From positions 1 to 64,000 of the forward strand of contig CAWJHQ010000012.1 in NCBI GenBank assembly GCA_963842775.1: 64,000 nt of DNA, written 5' to 3'. The notes below the pieces were generated by a model. That model was not told the origin of the DNA. It saw only the letters and a list, made by a program, of their open reading frames with translations, and made no database searches. The stretch comes from R-RK-3 sp963842775 (GTDB lineage: Bacteria; Pseudomonadota; Alphaproteobacteria; Rhizobiales; Rhodomicrobiaceae). Positions 22,752-32,851 of the stretch are shown here, one piece after another (position 1 is the stretch's first letter; the number at the start of each line of letters is the position of its first letter). The translations under genes and the position numbers were made by a program.

Positions 22752-23074
22752 ATCGGGTCTCCTAAATTGCCTTTCCGGCTTATTCAGCGAAGATCGGGAA
22801 CGCCCCAGGCAGGTTAACATTGGCCAGCCGATGCATTCGCTCCCATCAGTGCCCTAGCTTTTTTGCTTTTGCATCAATTTTTCTAAACTCGGTTTGTGGC
22901 CTTCGTCTGGACCGACACGCTCGCGCCCAGTGTTCAGGCATCGCGATGCTATGCCGGTTGAGCTGAGCGGCCGATGAACGGCTGCCGCGCGCAAGACTTC
23001 CGGCCGGAAACTTGCCGGTGATCGGCGCGGCAGCAGCTCACATCTGTTTGAGAATTGGCAATGGAGGGGAGGCT
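22752..23074. other. Intergenic region holding a long nested hairpin
   Basis: A 323-base gap between the two paralogous secreted-protein genes. No coding frame is credible. At 22981-23034 there is a nested inverted repeat: outer arms GCTGCCGCGC (22981-22990) / GCGCGGCAGC (23025-23034), middle arms GCAAG / CTTGC, and an inner perfect palindrome TTCCGGCCGGAA (22998-23009). It is about 40 bases past the stop of the right-hand gene on the minus strand. It may end or stabilise that transcript, but no T run is present. Confidence 0.6.
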
Positions 23075-23492
23075 CTATCTCTGGCAGCGGGCGTTCATTT
23101 CCTGCTGATCCTGGAGGAATTTCTCGGCGCCCGGATAGGGCTGATTGGTCTGCGGATCGAGCAGCGCCGCAAAACTCGTCGCCCGCGCTATTTCCGCGTA
23201 ATCGACGTCGATCTCGTGCCACAGAAGCTGGGCCTGGTCGCCATAGGATTTGGTCAGCGTCAGCGACTGCTCGACTTCGGCCTGGCGACGCTTTGTCTCC
23301 CAGCGCCTCGACGCGGCCCGTCTCTTCCGAGATCTGCTCCGACAGTTTCAGAGCTTCGCAATAGGCTTTTTGCTTGGCCGGATCGTTCAATATCTGTTCC
23401 ACGGCCGCCTGCGCCGCAGGCAGTTCGGCACTTTGCGCGAAGGTGGTCGCGGGCATCGCAGCAACGGCGATCAGAGTCAAAATCATTCGCAT
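23075..23492 (-). CDS. Small secreted protein of unknown function, paralogue B, one frameshift
   Basis: Signal peptide MILTLIAVAAMPATTFAQS, then a helical protein with QKAYCEALKLSEQISEETGR, which matches the KAYC region of the neighbouring paralogue. The frame shifts +1 at the run 23299-23301; the downstream chain reads RRQAEVEQSLTLTKSYGDQA, then LLWHEIDVDYAEIARATSFA, and ends with EMNARCQR and a TAG at 23075-23077. Repaired length is about 138 residues with two Cys. The unrepaired frame continues to 22854 with an unnatural Arg/Pro-rich sequence, so I do not use it. Alternative starts at 23486 and 23498 are possible. Family unknown. Confidence 0.65.
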
Positions 23493-23680
23493 CGGCATCT
23501 CCCTCAGTAAACGCGCGCCTCTTTCGCGGCCGGACCCGGGTAAGGCGCGCTGTCGCCATTTCCGGCGCCCTGTTCCTAAAACCTCGGCGCCTAAATGTCA
23601 CTAGCAGCGATTTGCGGCTTGGCAATGGGCGTCGCGGCCACTAACCACTAGGCAACGACATTTACGGGTAACAGGCAGCT

Positions 23681-26340
23681 ATGAAGACCACAGAACCACG
23701 CACGATCTATCTCAAGGATTATCGCCCCGCCCCTTACCTGATCGACGAGGCGGCGCTCGATATTCGACCTTCAGCCTGCGGCGACTGAGGTCGCGGCGCG
23801 TCTGGCGATGCGGCCTAATCCGGCGGCGGCGGGCGGCGGCCAACCGCTCATGCTCGACGGTGAGAAGCTGCGGCTCCTAAGAGTGGCGATCGACGGCGCG
23901 GAACTGCCGGCAGGCGCTTACGAGGTCAGTGAAAAAAATCTCGTCATCACCAATCCTCCGGCTGGGCCGTTCACACTCGAATTCACAACGGTCTGCGATC
24001 CGGAGGCGAACAAGGCGCTGAGCGGGCTTTACCGGTCGGGAACCCTCTATTGCACTCAGTGCGAGCCCGAGGGGTTCCGCCGCATCACCTATTATCTCGA
24101 CCGGCCGGACGTGCTGTCGAAGTTCCGCGTACGGCTTGAGGCGAGCGCGAAGGACGCGCCGGTGTTGTTGTCCAACGGCAATCTGGTGGAGGAAGGCAAG
24201 CTGTCCGGCGGGCGCCACTACGCCGTCTGGGAAGATCCGTATCCCAAGCCCTCCTATCTTTTCGCGCTGGTCGGCGGCAAGCTTGGCCATGTTCGCGGCG
24301 AGTTCACCACCAAATCGGGCCGGAAGGTCGAACTGAGGGTCTATTGCGAGCCGGGCAGGGAAGACCGGTGCGGCTGGGCGATGGAGAGCCTGAAGCGCTC
24401 CATGAAGTGGGACGAAGACCGCTTCGGCCTCGAATATGACCTCGACATCTTCATGATCGTCGCGGTGAGCGACTTCAACATGGGGGCAATGGAGAATAAG
24501 GGCCTCAACATCTTCAACGACAAGCTCATTCTCGCCAGCCCCGAAACCGCGACCGACGGCGAATATGAATCCATCGAGGCGGTCATCGGCCATGAATATT
24601 TCCACAATTGGACCGGCAACCGCGTCACCTGCCGCGACTGGTTCCAGCTCTGCCTCAAAGAAGGGCTGACCGTGTTCCGCGATCAGGAATTCACCGGCGA
24701 TTTGCGGTCGCATGGGGTGAAGCGCATCGAGGATGTCTGGGCGCTGCGGACCCAGCAATTCGCCGAGGATGGCGGGCCGCTCGCCCATCCGGTGCGGCCC
24801 GAGAGCTTCATCGAGATCAACAATTTCTACACGCGCACCGTCTATGAGAAGGGCGCGGAACTGTGCCGGATGATCATGATGATGGTCGGCCAGAAGGGCT
24901 TCCGCAAAGGCATCGACCTGTATTTCAAGCGGCATGACGGCACCGCGGCGACGGTGGAAGACTTCGTCGCCGCCATGGCGGACGCCAACAAGACCGACCT
25001 TAGCCAGTTCAAGCTCTGGTATTCGCAGGCGGGAACGCCCGAACTCACCTGCCGCCTGACCTATTCCGAGGAAACCAAGTCCGCCAAGCTCACCATTCGC
25101 CAGGAGCAGAAAACCGCATCCAGCCAGGCGAAGAACAAGCCGCTGCACATTCCCTTCAAGATCGGGCTGCTTAGCGGCAAGGGCAAAGACGTCCCGCTTA
25201 AGCTGGAAGACGGCACGCGCGTGAAGGACGGCCTGCTGCATCTGCGCAAGCGCACCGAGAGTTTCACCTTTGTCGGCCTTGGCGAACGGCCGGTGCCGTC
25301 GCTGCTGCGCGAGTTCTCGGCGCCGGTCAAGCTGGAGGCCAATCTCAGCGACGGCGATCTGGAGTTCCTCATCGCCCATGACAGCGATCAGTTCAACCGC
25401 TGGCAGGCGGCGCAGACTCTGGCGATGAAAACGCTGAAGGACATGACGGCGGCGCAGCTCGCAGGCAAGCCGCTGACGCCCTCACCGCGCTTCGCGGAAG
25501 CCCTCGGACGGCTCATCGCCGATGAAAGCCTCGAACCGGCGTTCCGCGCCACCATGCTGCTCGTGCCGGCGACGCGTGATATCATGCTCGCCATCGGCAT
25601 CGAGGTGGATCCGAAAGCGGCTTACGACGCGCGGCGGGCCTTCCGCGAGAGCCTCGGCAACGCACTCAGAAGCGAATTGGAGAGCCTCTACGACGCGCAC
25701 GCCGTAAAGGGTGAATTCTCCCCGGATGCCGAGAGCGCCGGACGCCGCTCCCTGCGCAATGCAGCCCTCAGCCTGCTGACCATCGCGGACGGCAGCGACG
25801 GCGTCGGCCGTCTGCGCGATCACTTCAAGCATGCCACCAACATGACCGACTCCATGGCCGCGCTCGACGGCTTCTCCGAAATCGATGCGCCGGAGCGGGA
25901 CACTGTGCTGGCGGCGTTCTACAAGCGCTGGAAGAAGGATGCGCTGGTCCTCGACAAATGGTTCTCCGTGCAGGCGCGCTCGCCGGTGCATGGGACGGCG
26001 GCATTCGTCGCCGAGCTGACCGAGCACGCACAATTTTCCCTGAAGAACCCCAATAGGGTGCGGGCGGTGCTCGGCGCTTTTGCGGGCGGCAATCCGGTGC
26101 AGTTCAACGCAGCCGATGGCAAGGGCTACAAGCTGCTTGCCGACACGGTGCTTGGAGCTCGACAGCTTCAACTCGCTCATGGCTGCGCGTCTCTTAGGCA
26201 ATTTCGAGATGTGGCGCATGATGGAACCCAAAAGACAGAAAGCCGCGCGGCGCGAGCTTCAACGGGTTTCATCGTCGAAAAATCTGTCGCGCGACGTCTA
26301 TGAGATTGCCGGAAAGATGCTGAAAGACCCGGAAAACTGA
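23681..26340 (+). CDS. pepN: Aminopeptidase N (M1 family), two frameshifts
   Basis: Zinc metallo-aminopeptidase removing N-terminal residues from peptides in the cytoplasm. The ATG at 23681 starts MKTTEPRTIYLKDYRPAPYL, the typical PepN opening (the usual YRKDYxxPxF motif region). The frame then moves +1 near 23767. The main frame carries the exopeptidase motif GAMENKGLNIFN and the zinc site VIGHEYFHNWTGNRV with the second Glu in LKEGLTVFRDQEF. A second +1 shift near 26154 leads to LDSFNSLMAARLLGNFEMW and ends at 26340. Repaired length is about 885 residues, matching the E. coli-type enzyme. Alternative-frame open stretches on the minus strand are shadows. Confidence 0.93.
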
Positions 26341-26438
26341 TCGATTTCTTGGCTGTCCATTCAAAAACCTAGGCGAATCAGCAGAATATCGTGACATTGC
26401 TCTTCAATTGAACGAATTGAGGCTGTCCGGCAATCGCC

Positions 26439-28287
26439 ATGAAGGTTTCGGCACATCGCAAACAGAGGGCGTTTCACCGCGTGCCGGGGATGCGTTCGCT
26501 CTGGCGCCGCCGCTTCTGGGCGTTTGGTCTGGCGGCTATCGGCTTCGTGGCGAGCGTCGGCGCGGCTTGGGCCGGAACCACCTTTGGTCCCTCAAGCGAT
26601 CTGATCGCAGCGACGATCGTGGGTGGTTTCTTCGGCGCCATGATCGCCTTTGTGGTCACCAGGGGCCGCAATGCAACTCTGCTTCGCTCGGCTCTGGAAT
26701 TGCGCGACGGAACGGAGCTGTTGCTCCGCGATGGCGGCGCTGCGCTGCTCTACTGGAACCTGGTTAAGGGTGAGCTGTGCTGGTCCGAATCCTTCTTCGT
26801 CATGCTCGGGCGCAAACTGCCTGATGGACGGATGCTGTATCGCGACATGCGTGAACTGCTGCATCCGGATGACGATCTCTACGGCATCGTCGATCAGCAT
26901 ATTCGCGCCGAGAGCGAAGACGTCCGCACCTGTTTCCGGCTGCGGAGTGATGATGGCGGCTGGCTTTGGTTCGATTTGCGCGGCCGGATCAGGCGGCCGG
27001 CTGCAACCGGTTCGCCGGTGCTTGTCGCAGTCGTGACCGATGTCACCGCCGAGCGCGAACGGCAGATCGAGAATATCGATACCGCCGCACGATTACGCAA
27101 TTCGATCGAGGCCATCTCGGAGTCCTTCGTGCTCTGGGACAATCAGGACCGGCTCGTCATCTGCAATCGCAAATTCAAGGCGATCTACAAGATCCCCAAC
27201 CGCCTGCTGACGCCCGGCACGCCCTATGCACGACATCGTCGGCGCGGCGCGCGAAACGCTGCTGCAAGGCCCGCGCACGCCGGAAGGCGAACCGAAGCGC
27301 GGTTCGCACGCCTATGAGGCGGAGGCGAACGAAGATTACTGGCTGCATATCGGCGAACGGCGCACCGCGGATGGCGGTTTCGTCAGCGTCGGCACCGACA
27401 TCACCGCGCTGAAGCAGAGCGAGCAATGCTTGTCCGAGCGCGAATCGGAGCTTAAGGCCACGGTCGCCGATCTGGAAACCTCGCGCGTCAAACAGGATGC
27501 GCAGACCCGGCAGCTATTCGAGCTGACCAACAAATATGCCGCCGAGAAGGAGCGAGCCGAGTCCGCCAATCGGGCGAAATCGGAGTTTCTGGCCAATATC
27601 AGCCACGAGTTGCGCACGCCGCTCAATGCGATTATCGGCTTTTCCGAAATGATGCACCGGCAGATTTTCGGTCCGATGGGGCAGGCCAAATATGTCGAAT
27701 ACGCCCGCGATATCGAGCAGAGCGGCCAATATCTGCTCGAAGTCATCAACGACATCCTCGACATGTCGAAGATCGAGGCGGGCCGCATGGCGCTGGTCAT
27801 GGAAACGGTCAATATCAGCGACATCGCGTCCGAGAGCATGCGGGTCGTGCAGCAGACGGCGCAGGCGCGCAACATCCGCCTGCAGACCATCGGCAATCCG
27901 GCGATCGAGCTGGGCGGCGACCGGCGCGCGCTCAAGCAGGTGCTGATCAACCTCTTGGCGAATGCGGTGAAATTCACGCCGGTCGGCGGCGATGTGACGG
28001 TGCGGACCTACCGCTATCGCGGCTCGGTGCGAATCGCCATCGCGGATACCGGCGTCGGAATTCCGCGGCACGAAATCGCCAAGCTCGGCCGGCCGTTCGA
28101 GCAGGTGGAAAACCAGTTCACCAAAGGCCATCGAGGTACCGGGCTCGGCCTCGCCATTTCGCGCTCAATTCTGGAGCTGCATGGCGGGCGGTTGGAAATC
28201 AAGAGCCGCCTCGGCGAAGGCACGACCGTAACCTGCATTTTCCCGTCGCCGCCGGAAACGAGAATGCTGGACAGCGAAGCCGCTTGA
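26439..28287 (+). CDS. Membrane PAS sensor histidine kinase, PleC/DivJ-like, one frameshift
   Basis: Repaired length about 615 residues. Two N-terminal membrane helices (FWAFGLAAIGFVASVGAAWA and LIAATIVGGFFGAMIAFVV) are followed by a PAS region of about 270 residues and a coiled linker. The kinase core has the H box FLANISHELRTPLNAIIGFS with His near residue 389, the N box LINLLANAVKFTPVGG, DTGVGIP, and GTGLGLAISRSILELHGG. The dimerisation region YVEYARDIEQSGQYLLEVIN followed by ILDMSKIEAGRM is typical of the PleC/DivJ/PdhS group of cell-cycle kinases. The frame moves +1 near 27230, inside the second PAS segment (PYADIVGAARETLLQG). No partner regulator is adjacent. The signal sensed is unknown. 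Confidence 0.88.
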
Positions 28288-28467
28288 TTGCATGGTCCTG
28301 CCGCGACTGGATCATGAACGGTTCATGCGGGATCGATCAAGGTCTGGCCTTGGTTTCGCGCAAACTTCGGCAAAGCAGGCGTCCGTGCCCGCCTGCGCGG
28401 CGACGGGCTTTTTCCTCATTGTGCATCAGCGTCGCACATGGGCCATATTCTCGTGAGGGTGTTGTTG

Positions 28468-29091
28468 ATGGAATCTTCGGTATCGCATCGCGGCGTAAGG
28501 CGCCCCGTACCCGAGCGTGCTTCGGAGATATTGGCCCGGCTTGCGCAGACCGAGCTCGAAAACATCGATGTCGGCACGTTGCTGGAAGCGCTGAAAGACC
28601 GCAGCTTCGGTATCATCCTCATTCTTTTCGCCCTGCCGAACGCCATTCTTCCGGTCGCCTGGGTGCTGGGCGCGCCCATCCTGCTGTTCTCGATTCAGAT
28701 GACAATGGGCCGGCAGGAGCCTTGGCTCCCCGCCTTCATGAAACGGCCGCAGCTGAGCCGCGAAACCTTCATCAAGGTTATGGACTATGTGTCCCGCTAT
28801 CTGGCGATCATTAAATCCTGGCTAAAGCCACGCTGGAACTGGCTCACGACCAACCAGATGGAGCGGGTGATAGGCGCCTATTTGACATTCCTGACTGTGG
28901 TGCTTCTGGTGCCGGTGCCATTCGGCAATGCGCTGCCGTCGTTCGGCATTGCAATCATTGCCGCTGGCTTGCTCGAAAAAGACGGCGTCGCGATTATCGT
29001 GGGCGCGATCATCGGGTTGATCGGCACCGTTTACATTCTCGCCGTGATCGGCGGCGCCTTGGCGGCTTTCAAGGCGATCTTCGGATTTTGA
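28468..29091 (+). CDS. ExoD-like membrane protein
   Basis: A 207-residue protein of the ExoD (exopolysaccharide synthesis) family. A helical N-terminal region (ASEILARLAQTELENIDVGT) is followed by GIILILFALPNAILPVAWVL, a Pro/Phe-rich central part, and three C-terminal membrane helices (YLTFLTVVLLVPVPFGNALP, SFGIAIIAAGLLEKDG, IIVGAIIGLIGTVYILAVIG). ExoD affects exopolysaccharide production and alkaline tolerance in rhizobia, by an unknown mechanism. I prefer the ATG at 28468, which has a GAGG site, over the in-frame ATG at 28438. It stands alone, convergent with purF. Confidence 0.82.
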   Translation: MESSVSHRGVRRPVPERASEILARLAQTELENIDVGTLLEALKDRSFGIILILFALPNAILPVAWVLGAPILLFSIQMTMGRQEPWLPAFMKRPQLSRETFIKVMDYVSRYLAIIKSWLKPRWNWLTTNQMERVIGAYLTFLTVVLLVPVPFGNALPSFGIAIIAAGLLEKDGVAIIVGAIIGLIGTVYILAVIGGALAAFKAIFGF

Positions 29092-29171
29092 AGCTTGCTG
29101 AAAAAGCGGGATGGCGGCGCAGCAGGGCGGCGTGACGCGGTCGGAACATTTGTGACTGAAGGGGGTGAGGC

Positions 29172-30662
29172 CTAGCTTGCTTCGGCGAGGAGCGAGAGCT
29201 GGCGTACAGGCGCCGGGCCTTCCAGATCGCGCAGGCGGGTCGGATAATCGCCGGTGAAGCAATGGTCGGTGAATTGCGGCTGGATCGGATCGCGCCGGTC
29301 ATAGCCCATCACACTGTAAATGCCCTCCACCGACAGGAAAGCCAGCGAATCGCAGCCCATGGCACGGCGCATCTCTTCAAGGCTGTTATTGGCGGCCAGC
29401 AGATTTTCGCGGTCCGGCGTGTCGATGCCGTAATAGTCCGGCCAGGCGATCGGCGGACAGGCGATGCGCATATGCACTTCCCTGGCGCCGCGCTCATACA
29501 TCATGCGCACGATCTTCATCGAAGTGGTGCCCCGGACAATGCTGTCGTCGATCAGTACGATGCGCTTGCCGTTGACTTCGCAAGGCGTCGGATTGTGCTT
29601 CAGCTTCACGCCGAGCGCGCGAATCCGCTGCTCAGGCTCGATAAAAGTCCGCCCGACATAGTGGTTGCGGATGATGCCGAGCTCGTAGGGGATCCCCGAT
29701 TGCTGGCCATATCCAATGGCCGCCGGCACGCCTGAATCGGGAACCGCGGTCACGACATCGGCGTCGACGGGCGCCTCCCTGGCGAGTTGGGCGCCGAATT
29801 TCTTGCGCACGTCGTAGACGCAGCGCCCGCCAAGCACCGAATCCGGGCGTGAGAAATAGATATATTCGAAGATGCAGGGACGAGCCGGGCTTTTCGGGAA
29901 GGGCCGATGGCTTTCGACGCCATCCTTCGTAATTACGACGACCTCGCCATTCTCTACTTCGCGGATGAATTCCGCGCCGATGATATCGAAGGCGCAGGTT
30001 TCCGATGCCAGCACATAGGATGTGCCAATCCTGCCGAGCATCAACGGGCGGATGCCGAGCGGATCGCGCGCGCCGATCAGCTTCTTATTGGTGAGGCAGG
30101 TGAGTGCGTAGGCGCCCTCGATCTGCAGCAGCGCCTCGATGAAGCGTTCGATGATGCGCGGCTTCTTGCTGCGCCCTATCAAATGCAAAACGACCTCCGT
30201 ATCGGAGGTCGATTGAAAGATGGCGCCCGATTTTATCAGGCTTTCGCGGAGGGTGCGGGCGTTGGTGAGGTTCCCATTATGCCCGAGGGCAAAGCCGCCC
30301 GAGTCGAACTCGGCGAATAGAGGCTGCACGTTGCGCAGGATGGTCTCGCCCTGGGTCGAATAGCGGACATGGCCGACCCCATAACGGCCGGGCAGACGGT
30401 CCAGCACCGGCGCCTTGGTGAAATGCTCGCTGACCAGCCCCAGCCGCCTTTCGGAGTAGAACTGGTCCTTGTCGTAGGTCACGATGCCCGCCGCTTCCTG
30501 GCCGCGATGCTGCAAGGCATGCAGCCCCAGCACCGTCAGGGCGGAAGCGTCTGGATGATCGAAAATGCCGAAGACGCCGCATTCTTCGCGAAGCTTGTCT
30601 TCCACGAGGGTGTCAAACGAAGGCGGAACGCACAGTTGGGATGCGCTATTGACCGAGTCCAT
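29172..30662 (-). CDS. purF: Amidophosphoribosyltransferase
   Basis: First enzyme of de novo purine synthesis, transferring glutamine nitrogen to PRPP. Intact, 496 residues. An N-terminal leader of 28 residues precedes the catalytic Cys in ECGVFGIFDHPDA, so the protein is presumably processed to expose that Cys, as in the Bacillus-type enzyme. The glutaminase domain includes LHALQHRGQEAAGIV. The PRPP loop is IVLIDDSIVRGTTSMKI. It lies 32 bases after cvpA on the minus strand, the usual cvpA-purF pairing. Confidence 0.97.
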   Translation of the reverse strand: MDSVNSASQLCVPPSFDTLVEDKLREECGVFGIFDHPDASALTVLGLHALQHRGQEAAGIVTYDKDQFYSERRLGLVSEHFTKAPVLDRLPGRYGVGHVRYSTQGETILRNVQPLFAEFDSGGFALGHNGNLTNARTLRESLIKSGAIFQSTSDTEVVLHLIGRSKKPRIIERFIEALLQIEGAYALTCLTNKKLIGARDPLGIRPLMLGRIGTSYVLASETCAFDIIGAEFIREVENGEVVVITKDGVESHRPFPKSPARPCIFEYIYFSRPDSVLGGRCVYDVRKKFGAQLAREAPVDADVVTAVPDSGVPAAIGYGQQSGIPYELGIIRNHYVGRTFIEPEQRIRALGVKLKHNPTPCEVNGKRIVLIDDSIVRGTTSMKIVRMMYERGAREVHMRIACPPIAWPDYYGIDTPDRENLLAANNSLEEMRRAMGCDSLAFLSVEGIYSVMGYDRRDPIQPQFTDHCFTGDYPTRLRDLEGPAPVRQLSLLAEAS

Positions 30663-30694
30663 GTTGGACCTACCTTATCGCTCGCGGAATAGGG

Positions 30695-31324
30695 CTAGGA
30701 AACCCTGTCCTTGCCGCTCAGCTTCAGCACGTTAAGATCGCGATATGATTGGCTGTATGGCACTTTCGTGACATGTTGGGCAGCAAAATTTTCGTGAGAC
30801 GCGTTGCCACCCGCCCGTTCTCCACGGAACATTGATGCTGGGTTGTCCGGCAACAGAGATATAATGGCTCTGCCGGTGCTTTCAATCACTGTCAGTGACC
30901 GCGCTTCGGTGACCCATTTCGGCAATGTTTCCTTAGGCATGATCGCAATGAGCAGCTCATAGGCGATCACCACCAGCAATAATCCGCGCAGCAACCCGAA
31001 GACGAATCCTAACGTCCGATCCAACGCGCCGACACGGCTGTCGAGCACCCGATCCGAAAGCCGCACGGTGATCAGGCTGACGATGATGAGCACGATGACG
31101 AAGACGGTGACGATCAGCACACCGTCCGCCAGGATGTCGGGCTGAATCAGAGATCTCAGCTTATCGCGGTAAAGCGGATAGACAAAAAGAGCGGCAAGGG
31201 CGGCCAGCGCCCAGGACATGATCGACAGCATCTCCCGCGTCAGCCCGCGCAGCATGGCGAGAAACGCCGAGATCAGCATGATCACCACAAGAATCACATC
31301 AAGCCACTGAATGGGCATGGACAT
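30695..31324 (-). CDS. cvpA: CvpA family membrane protein
   Basis: A 209-residue inner-membrane protein of the CvpA (colicin V production) family. Four hydrophobic helices are visible: WLDVILVVIMLISAFLAML, MLSIMSWALAALAALFVYPL, DGVLIVTVFVIVLIIVSLIT and TLGFVFGLLRGLLLVVIAYE. A hydrophilic C-terminal tail follows. The conserved Arg-rich segment between helices 3 and 4 (RLSDRVLDSRVGALDRT) fits the family. It sits directly before purF and after radA, a gene order seen widely in Alphaproteobacteria. CvpA proteins support envelope integrity in other bacteria; the mechanism is not settled. Confidence 0.92.
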   Translation of the reverse strand: MSMPIQWLDVILVVIMLISAFLAMLRGLTREMLSIMSWALAALAALFVYPLYRDKLRSLIQPDILADGVLIVTVFVIVLIIVSLITVRLSDRVLDSRVGALDRTLGFVFGLLRGLLLVVIAYELLIAIMPKETLPKWVTEARSLTVIESTGRAIISLLPDNPASMFRGERAGGNASHENFAAQHVTKVPYSQSYRDLNVLKLSGKDRVS

Positions 31325-31430
31325 GGAACTATCCCCTACACGGGCGGAACCCGGGCCTTGCGAACCGCCGTATGGGGCGCCCGCGCCTGCGCTCAGCCAT
31401 TACAGCTCGGACAAACATTCACTCTGCTTC

Positions 31431-32840
31431 TCAGCTCGTCGCCAGCTGCTTGCGGTTTCGCGCCGGATCTTCTTCACTGATGAAGCGGGCCGTCAAGTCG
31501 GACAGATGTTTTAATGGCGTAACCCGCATTCCAGACGAAAACTCCGAAGCCTCCCCAAAGGCGGGCGCCGAAGCTGCGGTAAATCCCAGCTTTTGCGCTT
31601 CCTTCAACCGCATCGCCGCATGACTGACAGGCCGTATTGCACCGGACAGGCTTGCCTCACCGAAATAGACGCTATCGCGGCCCAAGGCAATGCCGGAATG
31701 GGCCGATAACAAGGCAGCCGCAACGGCAACATCGGCGGCTGGCTCGGAAATGCGCAAGCCTCCCGCGACATTAAGGTAAATATCGTTGTTACCGAGCTTG
31801 AAGCCGCATCTGGCATCGAGCACCGCGAGGATCATCGATAGGCGGTTGGCGTCCCAGCCGACCACGGCGCGGCGCGGCGCGGCGAAGGGCGAGGGGGCGA
31901 TCAGCGCCTGAATTTCGACGAGGATCGGCCGGGTGCCCTCGACGCCGGCGAACACCGCCGTGCCGGGGCTGGTGTCGTCACGGTCGCCGAGGAAGAGTTC
32001 GGACGGATTGGTAACCTCCTTCAACCCCGCATTCCCCATCTCGAAGACGCTGACCTCGTTCGCCGGGCCGAAGCGGTTCTTGACCGAGCGCAGCAGGCGG
32101 AACAGATGGCTGTTGTCGCCCTCGAAATAGAGCACGGTATCGACCATGTGCTCGACCACCTTTGGCCCGGCGATCTGGCCGTCCTTGGTCACATGGCCGA
32201 CCAGGATGATCGATGAGGAGCGCCGCTTGGCGTAAGCGATCAGCGCCTGCACGGAAGCGCGCACCTGGCTGACAGTGCCGGGCGCGGCGTCGAGCATGTC
32301 GGTCCACAGCGTCTGGATGGAGTCGATTACCACCAGATCGGGCGGCACCCCGTCTTCAAGGGTCGAGAGAATCGCGGCCGTATTCGTCTCGGCGGCAAGT
32401 TCGACCGGCGCATTCGACACGCCCAGCCGCTTGGCGCGCATTCGAATCTGCTGGGCCGCCTCTTCGCCCGAAAAATAGACCGAGCGCTTACCGGCGCTGG
32501 CCAGTTTCGCCGCCAGTTGCAAGAGCAGCGTCGACTTGCCGATGCCCGGATCGCCCGCAAGCAGGATCGCCGAACCGGCCGCCAGTCCGCCGCCGATGGC
32601 GCGGTCGAATTCGCCGATGCCGGTTTCGAGCCGCGGCATCGGGGCGACGTCGTCGTTCAAAGTTTCCAGCACCGCGCCCGAGGGACGGCTCCGCCGTTTC
32701 GCCTTTGCGTCCATCGGCGATGCCGCGCCGGCTTCCTCCGCAAGCGTGTTCCATGCGCCGCAGGCCGAACAGCGGCCCGACCATCGCGGGCTTGCCGTTC
32801 CGCAGGATTGGCAGACAAATTCGCGTGCTGCCTTCGCCAT
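31431..32840 (-). CDS. radA: DNA repair protein RadA
   Basis: Branch-migration ATPase acting on recombination intermediates. Intact, 469 residues. The N-terminal zinc ribbon is CQSCGTASPRWSGRCSACG. The RecA-like core has Walker A GDPGIGKSTLLLQ, Walker B LVVIDSIQTLW, and the RadA-specific KNRFGPANEVSVFEM. The C-terminal Lon-protease-like domain contains VVGWDANRLSMILAVLDARC and SVYFGEASLSGAIRPV. It starts 11 bases after alr on the minus strand and is followed, after 106 bases, by cvpA. Confidence 0.97.
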   Translation of the reverse strand: MAKAAREFVCQSCGTASPRWSGRCSACGAWNTLAEEAGAASPMDAKAKRRSRPSGAVLETLNDDVAPMPRLETGIGEFDRAIGGGLAAGSAILLAGDPGIGKSTLLLQLAAKLASAGKRSVYFSGEEAAQQIRMRAKRLGVSNAPVELAAETNTAAILSTLEDGVPPDLVVIDSIQTLWTDMLDAAPGTVSQVRASVQALIAYAKRRSSSIILVGHVTKDGQIAGPKVVEHMVDTVLYFEGDNSHLFRLLRSVKNRFGPANEVSVFEMGNAGLKEVTNPSELFLGDRDDTSPGTAVFAGVEGTRPILVEIQALIAPSPFAAPRRAVVGWDANRLSMILAVLDARCGFKLGNNDIYLNVAGGLRISEPAADVAVAAALLSAHSGIALGRDSVYFGEASLSGAIRPVSHAAMRLKEAQKLGFTAASAPAFGEASEFSSGMRVTPLKHLSDLTARFISEEDPARNRKQLATS

Positions 32841-32851
32841 GATTGATTTCC

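Noticed and set aside
23546..23575. Minus-strand GGAAC-N16-CGAC before secreted paralogue B
   Set aside because: Only two of four -10 bases match.
23877..25379. 500-codon minus-strand frame opposite pepN
   Set aside because: Opposite a gene with an intact zinc peptidase site; composition is that of a shadow.
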